NCBI RefSeq assembly: GCF_964019385.1
Contig: NC_088646.1
Coordinates: 4,353,278 to 4,417,277 of the forward strand
From: Sycon ciliatum
Taxonomy: Eukaryota; Porifera; Calcarea; Leucosolenida; Sycettidae
Direction: 5' to 3'
Length of the DNA stretch: 64,000 bases
Within the stretch, counting starts at the first letter, position 1. Every line of letters begins with the position of its first letter. Shown here one piece after another: positions 1-11,333 of the stretch. The notes under the pieces were generated by a model, which worked only from the letters and a program-made list of their open reading frames with translations, searched no databases and was not told the DNA's origin. A program made the translations under genes and the position numbers.

Positions 1-230
1 GCTCACCGTAGTTTTTTCTTCTTTTTCCATCACCATTCTCTGCATTTGTTTGTGGCACTAATCAATACAGCCATCGTGCTGAGTTGATTCAGGTGGTTTG
101 GTTTATTGCGCCATGTTTCTCAAATTATTGTCACTTGCTGCCTCTTTAAATTAGGTATCAGGTCAGTGTCTGCCGGTCCAGGATTTCAAATCAACCGGGT
201 ACACGTGTACCTGGCACAACCATTGCAACA

Positions 231-279
231 GGGTCAGAGCCGGGTCAGAGCCGGGTCAGAGCCGGGTCAGAGCCGGGTC
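231..279. repeat. 11-bp tandem repeat
   Basis: About four and a half copies of GGGTCAGAGCC in a row, in the 3' flank of the first hydrolase gene. Unit B lacks it, so it arose or was lost after the duplication. Confidence 0.85.
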
Positions 280-1377
280 CGTTCAAGTGAGGCTACTACA
301 TGTACATGTACATCAGGGAGTTGTAAATATTTTAGGGCTCTCTGATGTATTTCCAATCGGGTAACAGGTGACCCGGTGTTCTTTTTCCAAACAGGTCCAA
401 GTGCCCTCCAACCGGGTCGCTGACCCGGCTCTGGAGCAGACAGTGCAGGTAACAGATTTAATGACAAGCCATTATTCCGGAGCAGGTCGCGTTTGACTTT
501 TGACTCATTCCGATCCAACTACCGTAGAATCCCGCTGACAAGCCCCTGGGCTTATCTCTTTCACAAGGACATTTCGGTGGGATTGTACAAGAACGTGTGT
601 TTATACGGAGACAGCGACAGGCTTATACGCCGACACCAAAATTGTGCTATTCAAAAGTACCAAGGAAGTGAGAAATGAAAAGTACCTTACATTGCTGAAA
701 ACTACTGTGCAAACAAAAATGAACGATGTCGATGATTGTGTTGAAAAACTTGAAATGTACAAAAAACGTACATGGCACGACCTAGGCCCATGGGCTTGTA
801 CAACGAAGCTTCGTGATGTTCAAACTTGGCCAGGGCTTATGCGCGAGTATGGGCTTATACGCGGGTGGGCCGCTTGTCCGCAGGATTCTACAGTAATACT
901 AGTAGTACAAAGTCATGGTAGGCCTTGGTGGATAATGCCGGCAGAAAAATTGGCAGATTTCGGTACTTTTTCTGGTAAGTTTCATGCATGTTTGGTACGT
1001 GGATAAAGAAATGGAGCAGAATTCGAGGAATTGCCTGCCATAAGGTTTTTATGGTTCTGCCAATTTCACTGCTTTTCGAGCAGAATCTACCACCTTTTCG
1101 AGCCTTATCCGCCAAGGCCTAAGTCATGGACATAATCTTCTTATGCCAGTAATTGAATCTGTTAAAATTCATATTCAAACCCTAAATAAAAAAAGCAAAA
1201 AAAGGACCCACTTGGGCGATGGCTAAAACAGCAAATAAAATTGAACGCACACATGCACGAACGCACACATACACATACACACACGCGCAGTGGAGGAACA
1301 AACTTGCAATAGCCATTGCCACACTGTTGTACTTGTACATGTTTGTGTGCGTGTGGAGACGACTGGCCCAGGGTGAT

Positions 1378-3989
1378 CTAAAGGTGATCAAGGACAAATC
1401 TCACGCTTTGCTTCATGACATCTAGAGCATCAGCATTGCCAACAAGAAATGTAGTACCCAGAACGGTGATATTCGCGGGCAAAACTGCATGGAAGCCATG
1501 CATTTGGTTCTTATACTCCACAAGCTCAACTTCCACACCGGCCGACTTCAGGCGTCGCTCATACAGCAGACCATCATTATACAATGGATCAATGCCTGCC
1601 AGCAAGACGATTGTTGGTGGTACCGTACTCAAGTCCTTGGAAAGCAGAGCACTCATAGACTCGTTCAAAAATCGCTCTGCATACGGGTACTTGTCTGTAT
1701 CGGGAGTGACCAGTTCAACGTCCACACCTTCCAGTCGAAGGCTGGCGTTCTTCCAAACTTCCACGGGAAGAAGTTGTGGCGAGCGCTCGGTCATTTGCGA
1801 ATAGAGGAGTTCATAGTGTTCCATTCCGCCCAGATACCACGCCCAAAATAAGAACATCATCTCGGATGTCAGGCCACCGGGGGCCCAAAATGCTAGTGCG
1901 GTTTCCGGATCATCAAGTGCACCTTTCAAAGTTGGGACTATTGAGATCTGAGCACGCACACGAGGTAGACTTGTGATCCTACTGATGTGCAGAGTAACAG
2001 CCGCTGCCAGTGATCCACCAGCACTGTCACCGCCAACACTGACCAACGAAGAGTTGACTCGTAGTGCCGCAGCTACCGCCTGGTCACCAAGAACTGCCTT
2101 AGTCACAGCAAAGCAGTCATCAAACGCCGCAGGGAAGACATGTTCGGGAGCCAAGCGGTAGCTGAAATGGAAGAAAGAGAAAACGCAGGCCAACCATCAG
2201 CATTTATCATTGTCATAGAATTCAGGAGCTCACTGTTCTCCAGTGAGGCTGTGGGTCATGTTGAGTAGGCCCTTAGGGCGCGTTCAGACTACCGTGAATC
2301 CCGTCAAACCGTGAAAAGCGATAAACCGTGAAGGACATTCACACTACCGATAAACTAACGTTACCGGTACGTAAGTTTAGCAGCTCTCACCGCGGCGCTG
2401 AGAAGGGATTTTCCCTTTTTCCCAGCCTGAGCACTCTTTTTACTGCCGGAATGCAGTTACCGCCGCAGCAGTAAAACTTTTCCACCGGTAACGTGCCAGT
2501 AACGTCACGTGATCAAATCACCTTGGAAACTTTCCTATTCCGTCACTTTTTTCGGTAGTCTGAACGCGCCCTTACAGGAAGTACCTCGCACATGCATCGC
2601 CTGATCTGCACAGAGCTGGAGAGATCATTCAATCTACGGATAGCTAGCTTTTTCCACCTTCTTAGGTCTCATCAGCTGAGCTCAGACCTGTGACTGGTCA
2701 AACTGATGGCAATGAAGTCTAGCTAACAGCACAGCATTCTTTAAACCGGCTCAAAGCATCAAAGTACCTGCTGACAGATAAGATCACAGATCACTTACTC
2801 AACGGAAATCACGGCAATGTCAGATTCGCGGCACCAATTCGCTAACACGTCCCCAAAACCATCTGTGCACAACAGCAAAGACAACACACTGTTTACCACC
2901 ACACAGGACATGTTATCCCTCATTCTAAAACCAATGCAATGAGAAAGTATTCGAAATGCTGTACCTTCGATGCCTTGTAGCGTGGCATGCACACACACTT
3001 CAAATTATCCAGTGGCCAAAAAAAAAACTAAAAAATGATTCTCTTCAACTCCATACCTAAGGTTCCAACGATAAAGCCACCGCCGTGGAAGTACACCAGT
3101 ACTGGTAGCACTGCGTCCGCGTCAACAGTCGCTGGTCGATACAAGCGCACAGGAACACCAGCCACTGTGTGGTCCTCACTGCTAACATAGCTTGTGTCAA
3201 CTTTGGGGTCCAGTAGTGACATGAGATGGCGACTGGCTTCCGGTCGGCTTGTTCCTCTCAGGAATGCCAGTACACTCAAAAAGTTGACTGAAGGCTGCAA
3301 GTGCAGTGTCAAGACAAGAGCACACAGGTTACACATGTGACAGGATGACGGTAACCTGTCTACGTATACTGACTCGGATGTGAGCACTGAGAAGGAGAGG
3401 GATTCTATCATTCCAGCCCAGTCAGTTCTCATGGTCGCACCAGTGCACCAGAATGCACCTCAGCTCGCTTCTAATTGCTTCATGCAGTCGCACATGTGTA
3501 TACATTATGACCGTGATATCATAAGATTCATGATCACCAAACAACTTTCCCGTTGGCCGCTGTGGTATTTTTGCAGTATCGATGCTGAGTTGTACCCTCA
3601 TGTAGTTTAGGTGCTCGTGTCCAAAGCAAGAGTACATTACCCCCCCCCCCCCCCCCCCCCAGAGTGTGCAACTCCGCTAGCAGTGCTGAACCGATGGAAT
3701 GTCAAGTGGCAGACCAGTAGCGGACACATCACCATTTTATCTCTGTGTAAACATGTGCCAGTAAACACATGTGGCGAGTTGGCAGCTTTGCAATCACGCT
3801 TCCAACGAGCATTGCATAAGTGCAGCAGTGCCAGCTTACCCGTGGTATGATGAACATGTCCAGGATTCTGCCATTTATCCGAGTTTCTATGGAAATGTTC
3901 TCATCCCATTGCGACAGAGGATATAGTGCTATGGCCAACAGCACAGCAATCGTCGAGAGCAGCACAAGGCAACACCGGCCACAAGCCAT
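1378..3989 (-). CDS. Arylacetamide deacetylase / NCEH1-like hydrolase, copy 1
   Basis: Four exons on the minus strand: 3989-3840, 3294-3057, 2862-2799 and 2161-1378 (stop). Every intron is GT-AG and the phases (0, 1, 2) join to 411 codons, a normal AADAC/NCEH1 length. Seen in the translation: an N-terminal hydrophobic signal-anchor (about residues 5-22), the oxyanion-hole motif HGGGF (120-124), YRLAPEH (152-158), the nucleophile motif GDSAGG (Ser197), and the charge relay Asp342 (in GIDPL) and His372 (in MHGF). This is the hormone-sensitive-lipase-like alpha/beta-hydrolase-3 family. Known members are ER type II membrane ester or lipid hydrolases; the substrate here is unknown. The gene is a tandem duplicate of the one at 11,334-16,374. 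Intron 3 carries a MITE that the other copy lacks. Exon boundaries are my own reconstruction. Confidence 0.9.
2276..2571. mobile_element. PIF/Harbinger-like MITE in AADAC-like intron 3
   Basis: The 296-bp element begins GGGCGCGTTCAGACTACCG and ends with its exact reverse complement (19-bp terminal inverted repeats). It is flanked by TTA on both sides (2273-2275 and 2572-2574), the 3-bp target duplication typical of PIF/Harbinger. It has no ORF. The paralogous intron at about 12,226-12,234 is an empty site. Confidence 0.85.
3641..3660. repeat. Poly-C tract
   Basis: About 20 consecutive C in intron 1 of hydrolase copy 1. Similar C or G runs occur near 15,569, 22,388, 46,231, 58,188, 60,342 and 60,581, and assembly length may be unreliable there. 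Confidence 0.9.
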
Positions 3990-4267
3990 TTCCTCTGAGC
4001 CCGAACAACTGGCCTCTATCGCGCCCTTCCAAGTGACCTTTTGCCGTAAGAATCGAAAGTGCACACTAGAATATCGAGTAGGATATCGGTACTTGCAGAC
4101 TGATATTGGTAAGTGATCGATGATCGTTCTCTGCCTCTCATTTTATACATCTCATTTATTACGACAATCTCATTATCCGGATCATCTATGCACGGCCCAG
4201 CCCCCAGTAAAAGGAAAGAAATGGGAGCACAGCCACAGACACTGACAGACTGTCAGTGTCAGAGACC

Positions 4268-4671
4268 TCAGACCTCAGACCTGCCCATCGCAGAAGCAAT
4301 GATAGCGAACAGCTATGTTAGACATAGCAACTAGTGCTGGGACAACAGCTTGCAAAGCTGATGAATTGACCGCCACTAATTAATATTTTTAGCCTGGTAT
4401 CCACCACACAGCTGATTGAAGTGGCTTTTTCTGGCCAGTGCTAGTGGCATGCAGTGAATCCCTATTTTTCATTTTTTTTCAATCTTTTTTCTTTTTCGAC
4501 ACACACCACACCACATACTCCGGCATACACTGGCTGTTGGTAACCACCCAGGAGAATGAAAGAAGAGCTAGGAGAATGAGAAAGAGAAGAAAGACGTGTG
4601 CGACCATAATCGTCGGGAACCCGCAACCTCTCGATTGGAAATCGACTGCACATACCACTGCACCATATGGG
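4268..4671 (-). mobile_element. tRNA-derived SINE, copy 1
   Basis: Minus-strand copy of the element at 37,957-38,320, similar over about 400 bp. The 5' end resembles a tRNA, with the anticodon-arm-like TCGATTTCCAATCGA and part of a B box. Here the B box has lost a few bases compared with the other copy (GGTTCCCG against GGTTCAATTCCCG). The body and 3' part, including CACTGGCCAGAAAAAGCC, match the other copy. Confidence 0.75.
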
Positions 4672-5328
4672 ACACACACACAGAGACCAAAGGCAAAACA
4701 CATGGTGACACGCGCACGTGACTCGTGAGGTTGCGAGCTAGCTATGGGGCTGTTAAGTGTGACGTCACGGCCCCTTCGATACGCATAGCAACGGAGAGCA
4801 CTGGGGACAAACAAAAGTCGCGTCCTCTGGATGGAACCAGTTGTCAAAGGCAACAGCATCTAAATGACTGGAGAGAGAGAGCAGTTTTTCTTTGCTTTTT
4901 CTTCAAGCGATTGTTGTCGCTCTTTACTCCTTGTTCTTTCCTCTACAAATCTCCTGTAGTCGTCGAGGGCCTTCATAATGGCTGTGAAATTGGCTGCACA
5001 CTGTAAAACTCCGTGTTTGAGAGTGCTTTGAAGATTCTTCGCGTCCTGATGGATCAAAGTACGAGCGCTCCCTGTGGATTCGATTATATGTAGGTGAGTT
5101 GTTCAAGAAATCAGTGTCTTCTTTCTGTCTCTGCCCTCACGCTGGCACAATAATATCAGCCTCTATATCCATGACAGCTCGCACCTCCCGTAAACTGCAT
5201 GACTTAGATATATTCTCGCCCTCCGTGGTGATTGAAGACCATGGAAGAAGAGTTATTATGTTCAGAATGATGTCCTGAGAATATAAAATAAAATAATTCT
5301 AGGGAATTGTTACAGGGTATTTTGGAAG

Positions 5329-5330
<2 letters not shown>

Positions 5331-5415
<85 letters not shown>
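5331..5415. repeat. (GA)n microsatellite
   Basis: Over 80 bp of uninterrupted GA dinucleotides inside the inverted-repeat-bounded segment. Confidence 0.95.
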
Positions 5416-5416
<1 letters not shown>

Positions 5417-6121
5417 ACTGAAGTGTTTGTCTCACTGTAATTACTCCAGATTATTGAATGGTGTATGATCTACTCGATATTTTCCACAATGGTTTTTCCT
5501 GATTTGCGGGATCTCTTCTTTTGCTGTTTGCGTGTTTACAGGAAGTGACTGTCTGGTGTATCTGCACCAGATCCTGGGGACATGAAGTCAGATGCAGAGG
5601 CAGGGTCGTCCAGTGATGCAACACTGCCGTTCTATGTACAACGTCGCCGCTAATTCCCCCCGGCGAAAACACAAAAAGACAAACACGTCAAGAGACTACA
5701 GTATTGACCCGGGCCGTTCTGGTAATGAATCGTGACTGCTCGGACAGTCGATAATCGAAACACAGAGCACCAGCATGATGTTTTGATATTGGGAACCACA
5801 CACCAGCTCAATTCTCAAGCCCAAAAATTGATGAATACAAAACACAGAGCGACGCAACAAGAGATCATCCGGCAACCAAACCAACCTGGGTCTAATGCAC
5901 TCAATAGTCCTGAAATACGCAGGCCACACAAAGCAGTGCAAGCACATACTGTTACAAGGTACATGCATTGCAGAACAAAGTGTAACCAAAGATACACGGG
6001 GTTATAGCTGCACACTCGTGCATGTGCTCGCTCAGCCCAAGAACACGCATGATAGAAATAATCCGGGGGAAACACGCTAGCACCGAAGTAAGCATCAAGA
6101 CGTAAATAGTCATCACAAGCC

Positions 6122-6292
6122 CTAAGGCCGTCGCGGCGTCACAGAGCAAGTATGAACAAGCGAGCGCCATAAAAATCGATCGCGTTCAGCAGCGAGCAGG
6201 GACTGCACGTCAAGTGCAGTCCATGAAATAATATTATCAAGCCATGGCATTCTGGGCCTGCCTCGGCCACGACCTCCACCAACACAACCCTG
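6122..6292 (-). pseudogene. LINE reverse-transcriptase 3' fragment
   Basis: The minus-strand reading contains GRGRPRMPWLDNI followed by AAERDRFLWRSLV and a stop. This is the pattern at the extreme C-terminus of many non-LTR endonuclease/reverse-transcriptase ORFs (GRPR..W.DNI....RDR..WR.LV). I see no upstream RT domain in the flanking 1.5 kb, so it is a 5'-truncated remnant. The family (RTE- or CR1-type) is not resolved. Confidence 0.65.
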
Positions 6293-8289
6293 AAGAACAG
6301 TCAATGACAAACAGCCGGAACGAACAATATGACCAATTTAATTGCAGTTTCCTTTTACGAACAGAAACAATAAGTGGGACTTGTTTGTGAATACTATTTA
6401 TTTCCTCTCTAACAGACACATTCGTCCGTAAATAGTGCAGCTCTGAAAAAGTAAAAATTACATTGACATGTACATTGGTGTGCCGAGTAGTATCATCCTT
6501 GATCACCCATCCAACCAAGACGTTATCAGGTCCCAGACGCCGAGATCGCACGCCGAATGTGAAGTGCATCTAGCCTTGAACCTGTTGCACAAGGCACACA
6601 CATATGACAAAAATGACATCCACTCAGATTATTTCCAGAGGCCAGTTATAACAGAACACAGAAATGAAACCACGGGCTCAACAAAGTACATGTAAACGCA
6701 AAGGAAATTAGTTAAAATAATCCATGAAGTGCTATTTTAATTCCAGCGCTGACTGCAGTGTGGCGTCGTGGCCCGATACCCGCTGAGCATAGACACAAAC
6801 TCCATTTGACAGGGGCAAGACATACTATTTTGGAATAAAGTCATAAAGTACAGCATTCCAATGACATGACGGACACCTCGTGCAAATGCGTGGTCTGCTC
6901 ATCCGGCCAACTCGGCCACGCATGAGAGTGTGTGCATGTACGCGCGCGTGCACACACACACCATGTATTCGGTGCGTATGGCGTACCTGTTGCGGAGATA
7001 TGAAGATGGAATCATTATCGTGATGTTACATGTACAGTGTATGTTTGAGTGTAAAGTAAATTTTATTTTAAATTTTACACATTTCTTCGACACAACTTAC
7101 TCCACATCTTCGCATTTCTCATAATCAGTCCACCTGCACTCCGTCTCAGCTGAGGAAAAACTCTCCCAGGTACAGGTATACACTAGTCACCACAGCCATG
7201 TGATGACATTGGGATGGGTCCCAAGCACGATTGCACTCTCCAGTTACAATATAATTTATTTGTCCAGATTATCTGTGAAGACAAAATGCAATGCATAGCG
7301 GCAATCGATGGATGAAGAGAGAGTTTGTAAATACACATAATCTTTCGACTTGTTCAGGAGCTTACCTGTTGTTGTTGACATCGTTTACACGATCTCTTAT
7401 GCTGTCTTGCACCTTGGCTTTGTTGACCATGGATACGCCATCCCAAAAGACATTCTACAGGAGCTACTAATGCAGAGCGTTTTTCACGCTCGATCTCGGC
7501 GATCTACCTCGTCACGCCAATAAAATCCTCCGTGACACTGGCTACAGTCACAAGAGACGTCTCAGTAAGGTAATGAGCACGACAACACCGTCGAGATCAA
7601 GGACAAAGAGAAAACAAAACACTCACTGAAAACTGCAAAGAAGAAACGAAGAAATGTACACGATTCCTATATGTTGCCACTGACAACTGGTTCGGTGGAG
7701 ACGACGCTACTTTTGTTTGTCCCCAGTGGGATCGTTGCTATGCGTATCGAAGGAACTGTGACGTCATCACTTAACAGCCCCATAGGCTATCGCTAGGCAT
7801 AACACAGCAGCTCGTTACCATGGTTACTTGTAGGACAACTACATTTACATGTACATGTACATGTAGGTCTGAGTACATGTACCGGTATACCGGTAGTACC
7901 GAGTAGTCTTTGTGAAAGCTTGGTGGAGAACAAAGACAAAGTCTAGCAGAGTCTGGTGGATGTTTCAATCATGTTTGGTCTAACTAACTTCAAAGTTCAA
8001 TACAATCATGTGATCCAAAAGCCTCTTTTACGGGCAACAAAACACAATTTGCCAAGATGAAGGATGTTACCACAAATGAAGAGAATAATTGTATGAAGAA
8101 GAAAAAAAGAAAAAGAAAGAAAAAAACTTCAATAAGCCAACCCCTACAATCAGCACTACGGAAGAAAACCAGGCAGAATGCCCAAAACCAACATGGAACG
8201 AATCCAATCATAGTACAACTAACTTCAGACAAGAACAATACAAAATCCAGACCTCTGAATGTGATGTAAACTGTCATTGTCTCTCAGCC

Positions 8290-9795
8290 ACTCACAGGCG
8301 GCCCTCAGCCACCGCCAACTCCCGCAGTGCGTTGACTGGTCGGTGGTACGATGATCTAGCTCCGCGAATGCACATAATAGCTGACCGTAATAGTGCAAAG
8401 GCGAGGCGAGGCGACAGCGTACATATGTCGTCATCTCCGCATACTTCTTTTTCTCTCCCCTGGAAAGCAGACCACACAAACGCTTGATGAAACGCGAGCA
8501 CTCTGGCGCACAACAACCGGCCGTGGTGAAAATGAGAGGAGTGAATGTACCACGATCCACATTGATTATGCGTTCAGCATACTCGGATTTCTTTCTGCGC
8601 TCGTGCTCTGCCAAAAGCTTCTCCAGTGGCTTCGCAGCATAGGAAGGCGCATCAGGGTGAAATACTCGAACGTCCATGTAGGCGTTCTGGGCCCGGGTCC
8701 ACAGCCCCCTCGCGCGAATGTCTGCCCGGGCATCATCCGCTGTATTCGTAGACGCCGCGACAAACACCTCACCAGAGAGTGGTGCGAGCACTGGCTCCAC
8801 AGCAACATCCACGCACACTTCAGTCAGCAAATCAGCCAGGATGTCTCGCACTTCGTTATGCCGTATTGTCTGGAATCCTCCAGTCGGGCAGCTCATGGCA
8901 TGGACTGCACTAAATGGACGGCCACAGGAGCAGGTTAACGGGACATCCGCCAGTGCCCAGTCGTACCGCAGCGCCAAAGCATCACGGAAATCTCCTTTCG
9001 AGAGGTGGTAACCATGGTCCCGTAGTGGCAGTGGGTTGAGCCAGCTGGACACCCCTCGGGACGCCAGGTGCCCAAGTCGACGAGCCCCGTCGAGCGATGC
9101 AGCCTGCTCCACCAGCTTGAAGTCATTTTCACTTGCTGCAGCTCGCTGCTTGCCGGTGCATCTTTTTGCGTTAAAAGCAGCCTCCCTATGCATTCAGTCC
9201 GGCATCTTTCCCAGGATGTGTTGTTTTGATTGACTAGCTCAGCAACCTGAGCCTCTGTCATTTTCACTGATGCGCCAAATTCCGTCTGACTCATCCTCTG
9301 GAAAGACGGGATTGCCAGACTACCCAACCGGGTGGGCAGTCTCAGCATGCGTAAGTCCTCCTCGGTGAAGGCACCACGACCCGTCAGTGCTGGGAGAAAC
9401 TCGAAAGCGATGATATTGTCTAAGCTCTTGACGCACTCATCCGGGATGGGCACAGTGCGGAAAAGGTACACCCACCTACCCCGTAAACCATGGGTTAGTG
9501 CTGCATAGGCAGCATGTGGTTCCGTCTTGGCAAACCGAGACAGCTTCCGCAACTCGCGCGACCAACCATCCACCCTCTTCCTCACGAGACCAGCCACCGC
9601 CTCAGGCTCACCAACAAATGACCCGAGATACCTGGCTGCGTCGGTCACTATGTGGATCCCGGTACCAGCAAACAATACAACCATGTGCTTGTCCGCCACA
9701 ATCATGACATTGTGCTTGTCCGCCTCAATCATGACATTGTGCTTGTCCGCCACAATCATGACATTGTGCTTGTCCGCCACAATCATGACAATTAC
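8290..9795 (-). pseudogene. Retroelement polyprotein C-terminal fragment, frameshifted
   Basis: Two overlapping minus-strand frames (9807-8935 and 9193-8225) together encode the region that follows the RT domain in a retroelement family I know from cnidarian and sponge genomes. Landmarks in order: PHAAYAALTHGLRGRW, FLPALTGRGAF, LASRGVSSWL, GYHLSKGDFRDALALRYDW, CSCGRPFSAVHAMSCP with GGFQTIRHNEVRD, FTPLIFTTAGC and finally LLRSAIMCIRGARSS. Continuity needs a frame change near 9,190 and another near 8,400, where a CGCCT-type 5-bp duplication puts LAFALLRSAIMC out of frame. The catalytic RT core is absent. It is a dead fragment, and the element class is uncertain. Confidence 0.75.
9684..9793. repeat. 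27-bp minisatellite inside the retroelement frame
   Basis: About four tandem copies of a 27-bp unit (ATCATGACATTGTGCTTGTC plus CGCCACA, one copy with CGCCTCA). On the minus strand each unit is in frame and adds the nonapeptide MIVADKHNV (once MIEADKHNV). Confidence 0.9.
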
Positions 9796-9993
9796 TATGC
9801 ATTGCACAGTTCTGACGATTCCAATGATTTTCGAGCAGAAACTGCAAATTTGCGAATCCAGGAATACTGTTTACCCACCGGTCACCATCATCACCGGCAA
9901 TTAAGACGACACATGCTTGCGACGCCCAGTGAGTCATTACACAGGGCTAGTGCATTTATGATACAGTGCTGCTCAAGAGTATAAATAATCCCC

Positions 9994-10800
9994 CGGCTAG
10001 CTTGTTTGCTCTTGATAACTACTTGCACCGTGATCACTGTCGGGCACCGAAGAAAGATTCACCGAACTCCGAAGACAAGACAAAAATAGGCAGTGTAGTA
10101 GCCAGTGGGCTAGACATTCACCAACCGGTACAGGACACCAGGATGCACAACACGGCTGAATTATACGGACAGTTGTACGTTGTCATTGTACACAAGAACG
10201 GCCTAGGCGATGACTCTTTAATTAAAATATAGCGGCATACGTTCTTCGGCACCGGACAGTAATATTGAAGTAGCTATGGTCCAGTATGGACCTTGACAAG
10301 TTGAGGTACTTTCAATAGCATGCATGCCAGCGAGTGCCGCCAGGTAACAATGTTACATACATGATTGTACTACTTCGAAGTACAACAGTAGTACCAAGTA
10401 ATATATATATATCTCCCAGGCTTGAATCCTAGCTGTGGTGCTCTGGTACTTGTGCCCGGCCAGCATGGGATAAACACAGCTGGATCGACATACCACAATG
10501 ATGGCATTATGCAAAACTATCCACAAAAACCCAAATGTGCAGAAAATGGTGATGGACAATTCACAAAGAAAGAACTATGATGGAAAACTGAAAAGAACAG
10601 TGATGAATGACAATAGGAATACGAATGATAAACGGGCTGAAAGCCGCCGCTTTACCCTCCTGACTATCAACAATAACAGGAACGATGAAATTACCTTACA
10701 AGAACGGTGAAAAATGCACACGAGGCATTCACAGTTCCTATTACCATTCATCACATCTATTCAGTCCTTCGTTGTTCCTAAATTATAGACTTTCATCGTC
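9994..10800. other. Spacer without a recognised gene
   Basis: About 800 bp between the retroelement fragment and segmental-duplication unit B. I see only short ORFs, a few TATA-like dinucleotide steps and no repeats shared with the rest of the window. Confidence 0.5.
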
Positions 10801-11200
10801 CATCATATTTTGTCCACCGTAGGGTTTTCTTCTTTTTCCATCACCATTCTCTGCATTTGTTTGTGGCACTAATCAATAAAGCCATCGTGCCGAGTCGATT
10901 CAGCTGGTTAGGTTCATTGTGCCATGGTTCTCAAATCACTGTCACTCGACGCCTCCGTTAATTAGATATCCGGTAGCAGGTTCATCGACACTGAGCGTTA
11001 TTCCGGAGCAGGTTTTGACTTTTGACACATCCCAATCCAACTAATAGAACATGGATATCGTCTTCTTATGCAGGTAATGGAAAATGCTAAAATTTGTTTT
11101 CAAACCCTAAATAAAAATACTGAAGCACCCACTTGGGCGATGGCTAAGATCATTAAATAAAACTGAACATGCAAGAACGCACGCATGCACAAACGCACAC

Positions 11201-11204
<4 letters not shown>

Positions 11205-11250
<46 letters not shown>
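11205..11250. repeat. (CA)n microsatellite
   Basis: Uninterrupted CA run downstream of hydrolase copy 2. The equivalent position in unit A (about 1,255-1,290) has a shorter, interrupted CA run. Confidence 0.9.
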
Positions 11251-11255
<5 letters not shown>

Positions 11256-11333
11256 AAAAGTGGAGGACCAAACTTGAAATAGCCATTGTCACATTGTTGT
11301 ATGTGTTGGTGGAGAGGACTGTCCGAGGGTGAT

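Larger units (their letters stand above)
1..4062. repeat. Segmental duplication, unit A
   Basis: The stretch from the window start to about 4,062 is closely similar to 10,811-16,450, exons, introns and flanks included. Similarity begins in the shared 3' flank (the CACCGTAG start and the TCTGCATTTGTTTGTGG run) and stops just upstream of exon 1, soon after the shared CCCTTCCAAGTGACC. Lengths differ mainly because elements were inserted later. Confidence 0.85.
4738..7795. mobile_element. 3-kb segment with long inverted terminal repeats
   Basis: The roughly 120 bp at 4738-4860 (starting near TATGGGGCTGTTAAGTG) reappears reverse-complemented at 7672-7795, at roughly 80-85 percent identity by eye. 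This suggests a DNA transposon or foldback element of about 3.06 kb. The interior has no transposase I can recognise. It holds a (GA)n run, a LINE 3' fragment and a few exon-like minus-strand ORFs (4866-5075, 5140-5270 and 7366-7430), which I cannot assign. Confidence 0.6.
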
